Shown here: positions 62,501 through 64,000 of the stretch, one piece after another
Layout of the letters: each line of letters begins with the position of its first letter
Numbering within the stretch: position 1 is the first letter of the stretch
Assembly: GCA_018881555.1 (NCBI GenBank)
Contig: JACAXG010000025.1
Coordinates: 7,943,899-8,007,898 of the forward strand
Reading direction: 5' to 3'
DNA: 64,000 bases
Origin: Amblyornis subalaris
Taxonomy: Eukaryota > Chordata > Aves > Passeriformes > Ptilonorhynchidae
Position numbers and translations under genes: made by a program
Notes under the pieces: model-generated
The model's database searches: none
Seen by the model: the letters and a program-made list of their open reading frames with translations, nothing else
What the model was told of the DNA's origin: nothing

Positions 62501-63840
62501 TACCAGGCTTTTGCAAGACTCAAATTTAAGACAATCCTGATATCCCAATTTCACCTTTAATAATTCAAGTTTCTCAAGTTATTGAGGCTTTCATTCTTAC
62601 AGAGACTGTTTAATTCCATCACAGGGCATCCTCAGGCAGTTCTATGGATCACATGAATAGTACATAAGGAAACTGTGGTCAGAATGGAAAAAAGAAATGA
62701 AAATGTATTTGATCAATGTGCACTGTGAGCCAAGATGAAGCAGAGATCAAAAAAAGAACCAGGAATTCATGAACTGAAAAGATGCTGCTTTTTCTTTACC
62801 AGTGGATCTTTTTGATCCACTAGGATGGGCTTAGGTCTATATGATTTTCAGGTGCCACAATGATGACAGTGAAACAAACACAAGGAAGGAAAGCTAAAGA
62901 AATAAAGTTGGGTCATCATAAATATGAACAGCATCTTTAATTAAAGCCTCAAGTATACTGTACTTGGTAGACACTAAACACTGGCTTACAGATCTGCTCA
63001 CACCAGCATCCCAGTGCACTGTCAACACCGTTAAAATGGAAATCCCTCCAGACACTGCCACTGAAACCAGCTTTTTCATCACAAAGTCTTAGTTTTACAT
63101 AGCATTTTAGGCCTGAAGCAGAGTACAGTGAAAGCATCTCTCAAGGTACTTGAAATAATTAAAGACTAAAGGAAAAATCAGGAGAAAATATCTGGTCGAA
63201 AATCTCAAGATCACAGGAATTATTTAAAATATCAAGAGAGGGGAAGAGGAGAAACGGGACAAAAAAAATCACTTAGAGGCTATGCATCATGGAGATGAGA
63301 CTGTAAAGCCCAGGAGTGTAACTAGGATTGCTTCTGCTTTGAAGAGCTGTTCAGCTATATTTCTATTTTCCAAAGAATAAAGATGTCATAAAAATTAGAG
63401 ATTTTCAAAAGTAAGAACAACTGAAGGAGGATTTATTTGTTTGTTTGAATGAGATAGAGACAACATACACAGACCCAGGAGGCCCTTCTGAGACCTCAGC
63501 CTTGGGGTTAACTGGCTTCCAGTCTAGTCTCCAACAGGAGGTCCTCACCCCATGGAATACTGCATATAAATTCTATCCTAATGTGAGTCAAGCTTCAAAC
63601 ACAAGTATTGCCACCAACTGATCTAAAACATGTAACTCCTTGAGTCCTGGAATCAAGGAGGTGGTTTCCCGAGAATCTGCAACTCCAGGCCAGTGATATC
63701 TCACAGCACAAGCTTCCAGCAAAGTTCTTCCCACAGCTGGGACTGTGTTGCAGGGCTTTGCCCTGGGCAGATCTTCCAGTGTTCATAGGAAGAAGCTCAT
63801 CTGTAGTAACACAGCCATCCTTGAGACTTCTACCACCCTG
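59546..63840. other. Non-coding stretch, no gene recognised
   Basis: Unique AT-rich sequence. Small perfect inverted repeats occur at 61057-61073 (GCTGGCT, GAA loop, AGCCAGC) and 62801-62821 (AGTGGATC, T5 loop, GATCCACT). The 130-codon minus-strand frame at 61666-62058 has no recognised domain. Only one N (60678) lies here. Confidence 0.5.
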
Positions 63841-63849
63841 TAAAATCTG

Positions 63850-63870
63850 GCCGCGATTGGCCAATGGGTT
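63850..63870. promoter_or_regulatory. Back-to-back CCAAT boxes (NF-Y-type)
   Basis: The 10-bp palindrome ATTGGCCAAT at 63856-63865 gives a CCAAT word on each strand. With flanks, both match the NF-Y consensus RRCCAATSR: GGCCAATGG on plus and GGCCAATCG on minus. A CCGCG lies just to the left. A functional promoter is unproven. Confidence 0.3.
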
Positions 63871-63904
63871 AAAAAAGGGAGGGGAAAAGAAGGAGGAAGG
63901 AAAA
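63871..63904. repeat. 34-nt homopurine tract
   Basis: The plus strand from 63871 to 63904 contains only A and G (AAAAAAGGGAGGGGAAAAGA and onward). Such tracts can form triplex DNA. It directly follows the CCAAT palindrome. Confidence 0.9.
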
Positions 63905-64000
63905 TACATGCAGAAGCAGCTTCATCTTGTGTGCTCGTTTCCTATGGAAACAAGGCTAAACCCAACAAATTATGAAATGAACACTCAGTTTAGTGCCAGT

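Noticed and set aside
62801..62821. Hairpin with T5 loop, possible transcription terminator or small RNA
   Set aside because: An 8-bp stem is too short for a microRNA precursor, and bacterial-type terminators do not apply here.
62822..62860. Words (CTTAGGTCTA, GATTTTCAGGTGCC) resembling the palindromic amniote repeat noted near 1 kb
   Set aside because: Too short and no inverted partner nearby.
1..64000. CRISPR arrays, operons, phage or bacterial mobile elements, tRNA or rRNA genes
   Set aside because: No regularly spaced repeats with spacers, no clustered long ORFs, and no recognisable tRNA or rRNA sequence; the repeats present are vertebrate CR1 and MIR types.

Overview
The window looks like AT-rich, non-coding nuclear DNA from a vertebrate, most probably a bird or another archosaur-line reptile. 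The main evidence is the repeats. There are several truncated CR1-type LINE fragments, two of which end in the CR1 terminal motif ATTCTGTGAAAT or a close variant. There is also at least one decayed MIR-type SINE. No bacterial features are present: no operons, no Shine-Dalgarno-led ORFs, no tRNA or rRNA, no CRISPR. About 85 isolated single N bases are scattered through the first 54 kb.

I found no protein-coding gene I can defend. The longest open frame is 185 codons, most are 60-100 codons, they occur on both strands in overlapping frames, and none reads as a family I recognise. The window is best read as intergenic or deep intronic sequence, although short exons of a large gene could be hidden in it and cannot be excluded by eye.

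Layout. From 1 to 6.3 kb there is unique sequence with an imperfect palindromic repeat near 1 kb. A decayed CR1-related block lies at about 6.35-6.57 kb, and a small minus-strand CR1 3' end at 9.42-9.48 kb is followed by a recent 43-bp tandem duplication. A fairly well-preserved plus-strand CR1 3' end is at 13.88-14.03 kb. From 14 to 23.7 kb there is unique sequence with a (GGAT)n microsatellite at 21.36 kb. An old CR1 internal (reverse-transcriptase region) fragment is at 23.7-24.27 kb, and an old CR1 3' region at 33.7-34.3 kb. MIR-like SINE sequence is at 37.9-38.1 kb, with a weaker candidate at 32.65 kb, and a 46-bp tandem duplication at 38.6 kb. A third clear CR1 3' end is at 43.77-44.02 kb.

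The most gene-like signal is a small CpG-rich block at about 50.0-50.35 kb, preceded by a 14-base C run. It could be a promoter or an exon of an unannotated transcript. Other possible regulatory signals are a cluster of three same-orientation TGACTCA (AP-1 type) sites at 58.39-58.50 kb spaced by multiples of 10 bp, and a back-to-back pair of CCAAT (NF-Y type) sites beside a homopurine tract at 63.86-63.90 kb.

I did not find an undescribed multi-gene system here. The findings are candidate regulatory elements and repeat-structure observations, with the decisive test stated for each.
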